A stretch of 6,068 nucleotides of DNA. Origin: Ileibacterium sp. Its GTDB lineage: Bacteria; Bacillota_I; Bacilli_A; Erysipelotrichales; Erysipelotrichaceae. Position numbers and translations under genes: made by a program. The notes beneath the pieces are model-generated. The model was not told the DNA's origin, did not search any database, and was given only the letters and a program-made list of their open reading frames with translations. Shown here piece after piece: positions 1 to 6,005 of the stretch; the stretch's first letter is position 1, and each line of letters opens with the position of its first letter. The DNA is taken from the NCBI GenBank assembly GCA_021443945.1, contig JABUSF010000001.1, positions 183,715 through 189,782 on the forward strand, given 5' to 3'.

Positions 1-920
1 TAAATCAAACCGGATTGATCGCCCCATTCTCTGCGCAGGATCTTATGGCAGAGCGCTTCCATCTGCTCATCGGTGGTGTCCGCAGAAATTTCTTCCAGGA
101 GCATTTGGGTCTGGGCGCCGACTTTGGCTGCCGCCCCTCCGTGCTTTGGCCCTTTCAAGGACCCAATGGCGGCCGAGACGCAGGAATAAATGTCTGTTCC
201 TGTGGAAGAGATGACGACATTGGCAAACGTGGAGTTGTTTCCTCCTCCATGATCCGCATGAAGAACCAGCAGTGTATCCATGACTCTGGCTTCCTGCTTG
301 GAATAGGGCTTCTGGCCCCGGGCCAGCCATAAGATGTTTTCCGCAAAACCGCCCGCCGGAAGCGGATAAGCTTTCAGCTTGCGGTTGGAGTAGACGGAGA
401 AGATAAACATGGGCAGGGAAGAAAGAATGGAGAGTCCTTTTTCCATTCTCTTGTCCAGTTTGTCTGTGTCTGGATCCTCATCCAGTCCATACAGTTTGAG
501 CACCTCAATCTGCAGAGCGTTGAGAAGACTTTCCGTGCGGTAATTGGCAAAAATCAGCTCGTTGTTGAAGGAGTGCTTGATAAAAAATTGGAAGGTTTTC
601 AGTTCTTGGTCATCGGGAAGACGTCCGAAGATTAAAAGGAAGGCGGCTCTCTCGTAACCATGGATTTGGGTCTCTTTGGAAGACATTTTTATAAGATCTT
701 TAACTGAGTACCCCCTGTATATTAATTCTCCATCCATGGGGATTTTCTCGTTTTCCTCCATTTTGTATCCGACAACGTCACAAATTTTGGTAAGACCAAC
801 TTTTACACCTGTACCATTTTCATTACGCAGACCCTGTTTTACCCGGTAGGTGGTATACAAATCGGGTTCAATATAGTTCTGATCCTTTGTTTCTAGGTAT
901 ATTTCCTGCAATTTTCCCAT
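1..920 (-). CDS. gltA: Citrate synthase, 3' end cut by window edge
   Basis: Condenses oxaloacetate and acetyl-CoA to citrate in the cytoplasm. An open frame of 306 codons runs from ATG at 920-918 to the left edge without a stop. It begins MGKLQEIYLETKDQNY. Family motifs are clear: HADHGGGNNSTF at residues 221-232 (second His, H224, is the expected catalytic His) and GSLKGPKHGGAAAK at 253-266 (H260 is the second catalytic His). The third catalytic residue, an Asp, should lie beyond the edge, so roughly the last third of a protein of about 450 residues is missing. The start is supported by GAGGAA (complement of 928-933), 7 bases upstream. The gene is transcribed away from the membrane-protein and aconitase genes. 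The HADHGGG block is the form I associate with Bacillota enzymes. A 2-methylcitrate synthase activity cannot be excluded from sequence, but the aconitase nearby favours citrate synthase. Confidence 0.95.
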   Translation of the reverse strand, partial: MGKLQEIYLETKDQNYIEPDLYTTYRVKQGLRNENGTGVKVGLTKICDVVGYKMEENEKIPMDGELIYRGYSVKDLIKMSSKETQIHGYERAAFLLIFGRLPDDQELKTFQFFIKHSFNNELIFANYRTESLLNALQIEVLKLYGLDEDPDTDKLDKRMEKGLSILSSLPMFIFSVYSNRKLKAYPLPAGGFAENILWLARGQKPYSKQEARVMDTLLVLHADHGGGNNSTFANVVISSTGTDIYSCVSAAIGSLKGPKHGGAAAKVGAQTQMLLEEISADTTDEQMEALCHKILRREWGDQSGLI

Positions 921-956
921 ATTCTATTCCTCTGAATGCATTTCCTATGCTGAATA

Positions 957-986
957 AACAATTGTTCATATATGAAAAACATTGTT
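957..986. promoter_or_regulatory. Overlapping palindromes, candidate operator of citrate synthase
   Basis: Two perfect palindromes share their edge: AACAATTGTT at 957-966 and TTCATATATGAA at 965-976. A near copy of the first (AACATTGTT) follows at 978-986. The 18-base stretch 962-979 (TTGTTCATATATGAAAAA) is an imperfect inverted repeat that resembles the redox repressor Rex consensus of Bacillota (TTGTTAA-N4-TTAACAA), with two mismatches in the 14 defined positions. It lies just downstream of the predicted start of citrate synthase transcription, a position suited to repression. The palindromes are seen directly; the regulator is a guess, and other dimeric repressors are possible. Confidence 0.35.
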
Positions 987-991
987 AAAAG

Positions 992-997
992 AGTATA
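992..997 (-). promoter_or_regulatory. Probable -10 element of the citrate synthase promoter
   Basis: Read on the minus strand, 997-992 is TATACT, a good -10 hexamer. With a 17-base spacer the matching -35 would be TTCATT, which is a poor match. Transcription would then begin near 985 and leave a leader of about 65 bases before the ATG at 920. The weak -35 fits a promoter needing an activator or one that is weakly expressed, but this is inference. Confidence 0.45.
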
Positions 998-1114
998 GCA
1001 TCATTTTTTGAATTAATGAAACAAGTTTTCTGTGATTTTTGGAACGGGCGGGCTATTTATAAGGATATTAAGATTGTATAAGTTATTATTCAGTCAGAAA
1101 AGGAGTACGGAAAC

Positions 1115-1636
1115 ATGACTGAAGAATTAGTTTACGGAAAATGGCTCGAAAAAGCAGAAGAGTTTAAACAGAAATATTACGGAATGCACTGGATCGGAAT
1201 GGTGCTTTGGGCCTTTGGATTTGCAGCAGGGATTATCTTTTTAAACCAGTCTCTGGCCGTGTCTGCAAGCATCGGTTTCCTTCCATTCTTCATTTGTTAT
1301 CTGTGTTCCTTTGGCTACTATGACAAATGGAAAGAATGTGAACTGAAGTTCAGAAAACACATTCCATTTATCGACATCAAAAAGATGAACGTTCTCATCG
1401 CTTCTCTGGAATTCAAACCCGGCACAGTGGTCTGCAATTATGTTCGTCATGACGGATATATGGAAACGGTGACCCTGCCGGCTGACAAAATCAAAATCTG
1501 CCGGGCAGATGACGATGTGGATACTCTGCAGTTTCAGAAAGATGTCAACAACTACAGTCACGAAGAATCCTGGGTGTTCATCAAGATCTGTCTGACCGCC
1601 AAATCACAGCAAAAACTCATGGCCCTGACCGCTTAG
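1115..1636 (+). CDS. Small two-helix membrane protein of unknown function
   Basis: I do not recognise this 173-residue protein. It has a short charged N-terminus (residues 1-23, rich in Lys and Glu), two hydrophobic segments (about 25-43, WIGMVLWAFGFAAGIIFLN, and 48-69, ending FFICYLCSFGYY), and a soluble tail of about 100 residues. The tail looks folded, with alternating hydrophobic and charged residues, and contains a Tyr/His/Asp/Gly-rich stretch (NYVRHDGYMETVTL, 108-121) and an acidic ADDDVD run at 131-136. Positive charges after the second helix suggest that both ends face the cytoplasm. No signal peptide cleavage site is apparent. The start ATG has AGGAG at 1101-1105, 9 bases upstream, so translation is likely real. 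The gene has its own terminator and is not obviously co-transcribed with aconitase. The soluble tail could be a PH-like or regulatory domain, but nothing in the sequence proves it. Confidence 0.8.
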   Translation: MTEELVYGKWLEKAEEFKQKYYGMHWIGMVLWAFGFAAGIIFLNQSLAVSASIGFLPFFICYLCSFGYYDKWKECELKFRKHIPFIDIKKMNVLIASLEFKPGTVVCNYVRHDGYMETVTLPADKIKICRADDDVDTLQFQKDVNNYSHEESWVFIKICLTAKSQQKLMALTA

Positions 1637-1653
1637 TCAGCGGCCTTTTTTTT
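1621..1653 (+). terminator. Intrinsic terminator overlapping the stop codon
   Basis: GGCC (1621-1624) and CTGAC (1625-1629) pair with GTCAG (1636-1640) and GGCC (1642-1645), with one bulged C and a six-base loop, followed by eight T residues (1646-1653). The stop codon TAG of the membrane-protein gene (1634-1636) lies in the loop and 3' arm, so the last four codons form part of the hairpin. Confidence 0.85.
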
Positions 1654-1891
1654 GGAAAATTTTCCTTTGCACAACAGGTTTGGAAGCCGTTTTGTGATGA
1701 TGCCTGACTGGGAGGAAGACAAAAAGCTAAGGGAGGCTTTTTCAGGATCAGTTTCCGGATCAAAACGGAAACAGAGGGCTGCCCATCTCTTTGAAACCGG
1801 TCCAATGGCAGAAAAAAGGCCGGACAGGAAAAAGAAAAGGATTTATAAGGGAAGATGCTGGAGGATTTTTAGAGAGTTTGGGAAATTGTGG
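1654..1891. other. Non-coding spacer upstream of aconitase, with a hairpin
   Basis: I see no convincing gene here. Visible structure includes a perfect 12-base palindrome GGAAAATTTTCC (1654-1665) right after the preceding terminator, and a perfect 7-bp inverted repeat GTTTCCG (1751-1757) / CGGAAAC (1766-1772) around an 8-base loop. GGATCA also occurs twice (1745-1750 and 1757-1762), the second copy running from the 5' arm into the loop. No T-run follows the hairpin, so it is not an intrinsic terminator. It lies more than 100 bases before the likely aconitase promoter. The stretch 1800-1860 is strikingly purine-rich. An open frame of 80 codons crosses the region but lacks a good start (see rejected items). 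Confidence 0.5.
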
Positions 1892-1897
1892 TAAGAT
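1889..1897 (+). promoter_or_regulatory. Likely extended -10 promoter of aconitase
   Basis: TGGTAAGAT at 1889-1897 fits the extended -10 pattern TGnTAnnnT. A weak -35 (TTTAGA, 1868-1873) lies 18 bases upstream. The start of transcription would fall near 1904, leaving a leader of about 20 bases containing the AAGGA ribosome binding site at 1910-1914. This is based only on sequence resemblance. Confidence 0.5.
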
Positions 1898-1924
1898 ACC
1901 CAATAAAAAAAGGATGGAACGATA

Positions 1925-3847
1925 ATGAAAAATGTAACCCAGAAAATACTGGATCAGCATCTTCTGAGCGATCGCCCTGAAAAAGGCCAGCCTGCGCTGA
2001 TCAAAATGGACCAGACCCTGACTCAGGATGCAACGGGAACCATGGCCTATATGCAGCTGGAAGCCATGGGTGTTGATCAGGTCAAAACTGAGCTTTCCGT
2101 ATCTTACGTCGATCACAATACCCTTCAGTCCGGTTTCATGAACGCGGACGATCATGCCTATCTGCAGTCTGTTGCTGCCAAACACGGCGTTTACTTTTCC
2201 AAAGCAGGAAATGGAATCTGCCACCAGGTGCATTTGGAACGCTTTGCCAAGCCTGGCAAAACGCTGATTGGATCCGATTCTCATACGCCTACGGCAGGAG
2301 CCCTTGGTTCCATTGCTATTGGAGCAGGCGGTCTGGATGTGGCAAAAGCCATGGCCGGATTTGGGTACGCCATTCCTTATCCAAAAGTAGTGGAAGTTCG
2401 ATTGGAAGGAGAACTTCAGCCGGGTGTTTCTGCAAAGGATATCATTCTTGAGCTTCTGCGCCGCCGTTCGGTCAAAGGCGGAGTGGGAAAAGTCTTTGAA
2501 TATACCGGAGACGGACTGAAAAATCTGTCTGTTTACCAGCGTGCCACCATCACCAACATGGGAGCCGAACTGGGAGCCACCACTTCCATTTTCCCAAGTG
2601 ATGAAGTGGCCAGAGAATTCTTGAAACGCCAGCAGCGGGAAGAAGACTGGATAGAGCTGAAAGCCGATGAAGGCGCGGAATACGACGAAGTGGAAATCAT
2701 CGATCTCTCCTCTCTGAAGCCGGCCGCTGCCTGTCCAAACTCCCCGGATGCTGTAAAATCCATTGAAGAGCTGGAAGGACAGAAAGTGGATCAGGTCAGC
2801 ATTGGAAGCTGCACCAACTCCGGTTATGAAGACATGATGAAAGCGGCTAAAATTCTGGAAGGCAAAACCATTGCTCCTCATGTATCTCTGACCGTATCTC
2901 CGGGAAGCCGTCAGGTTCTGATTAAGCTGATGGAAAACGGAGCTCTGCAGACGTTTGTAAAAGCGGGTGCCCGCATTCTCGAATGCACCTGCGGACCGTG
3001 CATTGGCATGGGTCAGTCTCCAAAATCCGACGGGGTCTCCTTAAGAACCTTCAACCGCAACTTCTACGGCCGTTCCGGCACCAACTCCGCCGGTGTGTAT
3101 CTCGTTTCTCCGGAAACGGCTGCAGCCAGTGCTGTGGCCGGTGTGTTTGCCGATCCTTCCAAACTGCAGGTCAGTCAGGAATTTGCTGCTGAGCCATCCT
3201 ATGTAGATGACTCCATGATTTATGCGCCCAGTCCAAACCCGGAAGAAGTGGAAATTATCCGCGGGCCCAACATTAAACCGCTGCCGGTCAACGATCCCAT
3301 GGAGGATACCATTACGAAAAAATGCGTCATCAAGCTGGAAGACAACATTACCACCGACCATATCGCTCCGGCCGGTGCTGAAGTTCTGCCGTACCGCTCC
3401 AACATTGAAAAGCTGTCCCAATATGTGTTCAAAAACAATAAGGAGCACTTCGACCAGGTCTGCCGTGCCAACAACGGCGGGATTATTGTAGCCGGTGAAA
3501 ACTATGGACAGGGAAGCAGCCGTGAACATGCGGCTTTAGCCCCGATGTATCTTGGCATCAAAGCCGTCCTGGCAAAATCGTTTGCCAGAATCCATTTGGC
3601 CAACCTGATCAACTTTGGAATTCTGCCCATCGTCTTTGAAAACCCGGCCGATTACGATTCCATTTCTGAAATGGATGAACTGGTCATTGAAAATTTGATG
3701 AGTCTTCAGGGCCAGGATCATCTGATCGTGAAGAATGCGGCCACCGGACAGGAATATCCGGTAAAAGCCATGATCGATGCCAAAGACGTACCTGTTCTCC
3801 ATGCCGGCGGTACGCTGAACCATATTAAAAACATGCAGAAAGCATAG
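1925..3847 (+). CDS. acn: Aconitate hydratase (aconitase)
   Basis: Isomerises citrate to isocitrate via cis-aconitate, using a [4Fe-4S] cluster in the cytoplasm. The 640-residue length matches the compact, mitochondrial-like aconitases rather than the roughly 900-residue AcnA/IRP type. Cluster ligands are visible: C296 in GSCTNS and C356/C359 in CTCGPC. Other active-site residues align with the pig enzyme: D63-H64 (YVDHNT), H100 (GICHQVH), D118/H120 (GSDSHTPT) and the SSREHAA loop at 531-537 with its Ser-Arg pair. Domains 1-3 take up about residues 1-420 and the swivelling fourth domain about 460-640. The ATG follows AGGA (1911-1914) by 10 bases. The gene has its own likely promoter and terminator. 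Citrate synthase sits close by on the other strand, so the two successive steps are clustered but divergently transcribed. Homoaconitase and isopropylmalate isomerase are less likely because of the single-chain layout and the citrate synthase neighbour. Confidence 0.96.
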   Translation: MKNVTQKILDQHLLSDRPEKGQPALIKMDQTLTQDATGTMAYMQLEAMGVDQVKTELSVSYVDHNTLQSGFMNADDHAYLQSVAAKHGVYFSKAGNGICHQVHLERFAKPGKTLIGSDSHTPTAGALGSIAIGAGGLDVAKAMAGFGYAIPYPKVVEVRLEGELQPGVSAKDIILELLRRRSVKGGVGKVFEYTGDGLKNLSVYQRATITNMGAELGATTSIFPSDEVAREFLKRQQREEDWIELKADEGAEYDEVEIIDLSSLKPAAACPNSPDAVKSIEELEGQKVDQVSIGSCTNSGYEDMMKAAKILEGKTIAPHVSLTVSPGSRQVLIKLMENGALQTFVKAGARILECTCGPCIGMGQSPKSDGVSLRTFNRNFYGRSGTNSAGVYLVSPETAAASAVAGVFADPSKLQVSQEFAAEPSYVDDSMIYAPSPNPEEVEIIRGPNIKPLPVNDPMEDTITKKCVIKLEDNITTDHIAPAGAEVLPYRSNIEKLSQYVFKNNKEHFDQVCRANNGGIIVAGENYGQGSSREHAALAPMYLGIKAVLAKSFARIHLANLINFGILPIVFENPADYDSISEMDELVIENLMSLQGQDHLIVKNAATGQEYPVKAMIDAKDVPVLHAGGTLNHIKNMQKA

Positions 3848-3857
3848 CCATTTTTTG

Positions 3858-3887
3858 AAAGATCTGTCCGAAACGGCAGATCTTTTT
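3858..3887 (+). terminator. Intrinsic terminator of aconitase
   Basis: AAAGATCTG and CCG (3858-3870, with one bulged T at 3867) pair with CGG and CAGATCTTT (3874-3885) around an AAA loop, and the 3' arm runs into a T stretch (3883-3887). It begins 10 bases after the aconitase stop codon and separates that gene from the histidine operon. Confidence 0.88.
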
Positions 3888-3937
3888 GCTTGTGAAAGAT
3901 TGTTTCTGAAACAAAATGAAATAAAGCGCAGGTTTTA

Positions 3938-3967
3938 TTGACAATTTGTCCTGATTTTGAGTAAAAT
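3938..3967 (+). promoter_or_regulatory. Sigma-A-type promoter of the histidine operon
   Basis: A perfect -35 hexamer TTGACA (3938-3943) is followed after 18 bases by TAAAAT (3962-3967), a good -10. Transcription should start near 3974, about 10 bases before Stem I of the T-box leader. The strong promoter fits a transcript that is initiated constitutively and controlled by attenuation. Confidence 0.8.
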
Positions 3968-3984
3968 CTACCTAATATTTCAAA

Positions 3985-4226
3985 TGCAGAGAAGGGAACC
4001 AGTACAGTCAATCCTGATGCGAAGAGAGATTCCGTTTTGGTGAAAGGAAGAGATCAGAGGGCTGGAACACATCCTGGAGCGCGAATTCTGCAAAGGAATT
4101 CCGGATGCCCCCGTTAAAGGGCAGGACTGTGACTGCAGTCTGTGAGGCAGCTTCTGCAAAGAAGCTGTGAAGTAAGGTGGAACCACGAAGTACAGCTTTC
4201 GTCCTTTGGATGAAAGCCTTTTTTTA
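3985..4226 (+). promoter_or_regulatory. T-box riboswitch with histidine (CAC) specifier
   Basis: This leader binds tRNA-His and reads through a terminator when the tRNA is uncharged. Stem I is closed by TGCAGA (3985-3990) / TCTGCA (4087-4092). Above it CCAG (3999-4002) pairs with CTGG (4074-4077). The specifier loop has AGTA (4001-4004) on the 5' side and GAA-CAC-A (4065-4071) on the 3' side, giving the specifier CAC (4068-4070), a His codon. CAGTC (4005-4009) pairs with GGCTG (4060-4064), and CTGAT (4014-4018) with ATCAG (4053-4057). The distal hairpin TTCC/GGAA carries the GGTG loop (4039-4042) after an AGAGAG bulge. Stem III is CAGCTTC/GAAGCTG (4148-4167). The T-box proper is AAGGTGGAACCACG (4174-4187). 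In the antiterminator, AAGG pairs with CCTT (4203-4206) and ACGAA (4185-4189) with TTCGT (4198-4202). The competing terminator is listed separately. Confidence 0.95.
4195..4225 (+). terminator. Regulated terminator of the T-box leader
   Basis: GCTTTCGTCC (4195-4204) pairs with GGATGAAAGC (4208-4217), with one G-U pair, around a TTT loop, followed by C and seven T residues (4219-4225). Its 5' arm contains the bases that the antiterminator needs (4198-4206), so the two folds exclude each other. Confidence 0.93.
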
Positions 4227-4251
4227 TAGTTTCTGTCGAAAGGAGATCGAA

Positions 4252-5364
4252 ATGGAAATCAGAACCCCCCAGGGAACCCGTGACTTAACCGGTCAGGACG
4301 TTATAAAGAAAAGAAGCTTGGAGAAAAAAGTACAGGACGTCTTCGAACGCTATTGTTTTGAAGAAGTCATGACACCGGCTTTTGAATATTATCAAACCTA
4401 CAATGCAGCCTTTTCTTCTTTGGAAGACAGGGCGATGGTGAAATTTTTTGATGAGATGGGTGACATTCTCACCCTGCGCATGGATATGACCGTCCCCATT
4501 GCCAGACTGGCAGCGCAGCAGTTTCAGAATGCGCCGCTCCCTCTTCGCTTTTCCTACAGTTCCAGTGTCTACAAAGTCAAAAAATCGTTTGCAGGAAAAA
4601 TGAATGAAGTGACCGATACCGGAGTGGAGCTGATTGGCTTAAATGAGATTGGTGATCTGGAAATTCTGTGCTGTGCGGTCGATACCCTGAAAGCCCTGGA
4701 AATGGAAGATTACACCCTGGAGCTTGGGGATGTGAACTTCTTTGGAAGAGCCGCCAAAAAAGTATTTGCAAATGAAGAGGACATGGAAAGAGCGGCAGAT
4801 TTGATCGACCGCAAATCCATGGTGGAACTGGAAGAATTTCTGCAGGAAAAACAGCTGGATCCAAAGGCTGCTGCTTTCTTTATGGAACTGCCGCTGCTCA
4901 ATGGGGGAGCGGAAGTCCTGAAAAAAGCCCGTCAGATTTCCTTTGATCCATCCCTGGACGAAGTCATTGACCGGCTGGAGCATCTGTACAGTGCCATGGA
5001 GGAGCTGGGAGATTCAGAAGTCATCACTTTTGATTTGGGAGCACTTCCTCACATTCATTACTATACCGGCCTGATCTTTGCCGGATTTGTCAAAGGGGTG
5101 GGCAGTTCGGTTCTGTCCGGAGGACGCTATGACAGCCTGCTGTCCCGTTTTGGAAGAGACCTTCCCGCGGTTGGTTTTTCCGTTAAGCTGGATTACCTGC
5201 TCGATCAGGTCCAGGCTCCGAAAAAAACAACCCGCACCCGGATTCTGTACCCGGAAAACCGGGCAGTGGAAGCATTTGCCGCGGCAAAGGAAGCCCGAGT
5301 CAAAGGACCAGTTGAAATGGTCGTTTGGGACCGCGAAGAAATCGTAGAGGAGAACTGCATATGA
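4252..5364 (+). CDS. hisZ: ATP phosphoribosyltransferase regulatory subunit
   Basis: HisZ is a catalytically inactive relative of histidyl-tRNA synthetase that assembles with short HisG to form active ATP phosphoribosyltransferase and confers feedback sensitivity to histidine. The 370-residue protein has a class II synthetase fold. Motif 1 lies around residues 20-50, a motif 2 region at LRMDMTVPIAR (75-85) with TDTGVELIG (121-129), the substrate-loop relic HYYTGLIFAGF (269-279), and motif 3 SGGRYDSLL...PAVGFSV (289-311). The C-terminal anticodon-binding domain is reduced to about 50 residues, as usual for HisZ. Between the halves of motif 2, SSSVYKVKKSFAGK (103-116) lacks the FR(Y/F)E arginine of active synthetases, in line with lost aminoacylation. 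I chose the ATG at 4252 because AGGAG (4241-4245) precedes it by 6 bases and the product begins MEIRTPQGTRD as in the family. An in-frame GTG at 4177 lies inside the T-box. The stop overlaps the hisG start as ATGA. Confidence 0.93.
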   Translation: MEIRTPQGTRDLTGQDVIKKRSLEKKVQDVFERYCFEEVMTPAFEYYQTYNAAFSSLEDRAMVKFFDEMGDILTLRMDMTVPIARLAAQQFQNAPLPLRFSYSSSVYKVKKSFAGKMNEVTDTGVELIGLNEIGDLEILCCAVDTLKALEMEDYTLELGDVNFFGRAAKKVFANEEDMERAADLIDRKSMVELEEFLQEKQLDPKAAAFFMELPLLNGGAEVLKKARQISFDPSLDEVIDRLEHLYSAMEELGDSEVITFDLGALPHIHYYTGLIFAGFVKGVGSSVLSGGRYDSLLSRFGRDLPAVGFSVKLDYLLDQVQAPKKTTRTRILYPENRAVEAFAAAKEARVKGPVEMVVWDREEIVEENCI

Positions 5365-6005
5365 GTCTGAGAATTGCTTTGACAAAAGGACGTCTGGAGG
5401 ACAAAACCCTGACAATGCTGGAGAAATCCGGATACGGAACCGAAAATGTCCGCTCAAAAGGCCGGGCTCTGGTGCTTCCGGATACGGCAAAAGACATTGA
5501 ATACGTCCTGGTAAAATCCAACGACTGCATCACCTATGTGGAGCATGGAGCCTGCGATATGGGTGTCGTTGGAAAAGATACATTAATGGAAGGCAGCAGC
5601 GATTATTTTGAAATGCTGGATCTGAAAACAGGAGAGTGCGATTTCATTCTGGCAGCTCTTCCGGAAGCAGATCTGTTTTCTCAAAACAGCCGTGTGCGGA
5701 TTGGAACCAAATATCCCAATGTAGCCAGAGAGTATTTCGCCAGACGGAACATGGATGTGGAAATCATTAAAATCGACGGTTCTGTAGAACTGTCACCACT
5801 CATCGGACTGGTGGACGGCATTGTGGACATAACCGAAACGGGAAGCACATTAAAAGCCAACGGCCTGGTCATTCTGGATTACGTGGCCCACATTTCTGCC
5901 CGGGTCATTGTGAACAAGGCCTCCTTAAAAATGAAAAAACAGGAAGTGATGCAGGTCTTAGGAGATTTAAGAAAGGCTGTGATGGAAAATGCTGAAGGCA
6001 ATTAA
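5361..6005 (+). CDS. hisG: ATP phosphoribosyltransferase catalytic subunit, short form
   Basis: Catalyses the first and committed step of histidine synthesis: ATP plus PRPP gives phosphoribosyl-ATP. The product is 214 residues, the short form that lacks the C-terminal ACT-like regulatory domain and therefore needs HisZ, encoded directly upstream. Visible landmarks are LTKGRL (7-12) at the N-terminus, ATP/PRPP-site stretches CDMGVVGKD (65-73) and GTKYPNVAREYF (115-126), and the PRPP loop VDITETGSTLKANGL (155-169). The ATG at 5361 overlaps the hisZ stop (ATGA), and GAGGAG at 5347-5352 sits 8 bases upstream inside hisZ, so translational coupling is likely. The 3' end overlaps the next gene by 17 bases. 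Expression should follow the upstream histidine T-box. Confidence 0.96.
   Translation: MSLRIALTKGRLEDKTLTMLEKSGYGTENVRSKGRALVLPDTAKDIEYVLVKSNDCITYVEHGACDMGVVGKDTLMEGSSDYFEMLDLKTGECDFILAALPEADLFSQNSRVRIGTKYPNVAREYFARRNMDVEIIKIDGSVELSPLIGLVDGIVDITETGSTLKANGLVILDYVAHISARVIVNKASLKMKKQEVMQVLGDLRKAVMENAEGN

Noticed and set aside
15..332. Plus-strand frame of 105 codons opposite citrate synthase
   Set aside because: The minus strand encodes both conserved catalytic blocks of citrate synthase here, so this is a shadow.
1041..1082. Promoter for the membrane-protein gene (TATAAG near 1077-1082; GGAAC near 1041)
   Set aside because: No -35 at proper spacing fits the TATAAG, and GGAAC has no matching -10 of an ECF type. 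A promoter must exist in 921-1100, but I cannot place it.
1652..1894. Open frame of 80 codons in the spacer before aconitase
   Set aside because: It starts with TTG inside the T-run of the preceding terminator, has no ribosome binding site there or at the internal ATG near 1697, is very rich in Lys and Arg from purine-rich DNA, and its end overlaps the likely aconitase promoter. It resembles no family I know.
1760..2881. Long 373-codon open frame on the minus strand opposite aconitase
   Set aside because: It is antisense to a clearly conserved aconitase, rich in Phe, His and Gly as expected of a shadow frame, and shows no motif or ribosome binding site of its own.
4083..4100. GAATTC hairpin (two GAATTC copies with a 7-base loop) after the specifier
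   Set aside because: It competes with the Stem I closing helix and is better explained as an alternative pairing within the T-box leader than as a separate element.
4177..4251. N-terminal extension of HisZ by 25 residues from an in-frame GTG
   Set aside because: The codons lie within the T-box core and terminator. The extension has no ribosome binding site, whereas the ATG at 4252 does and gives the family N-terminus.
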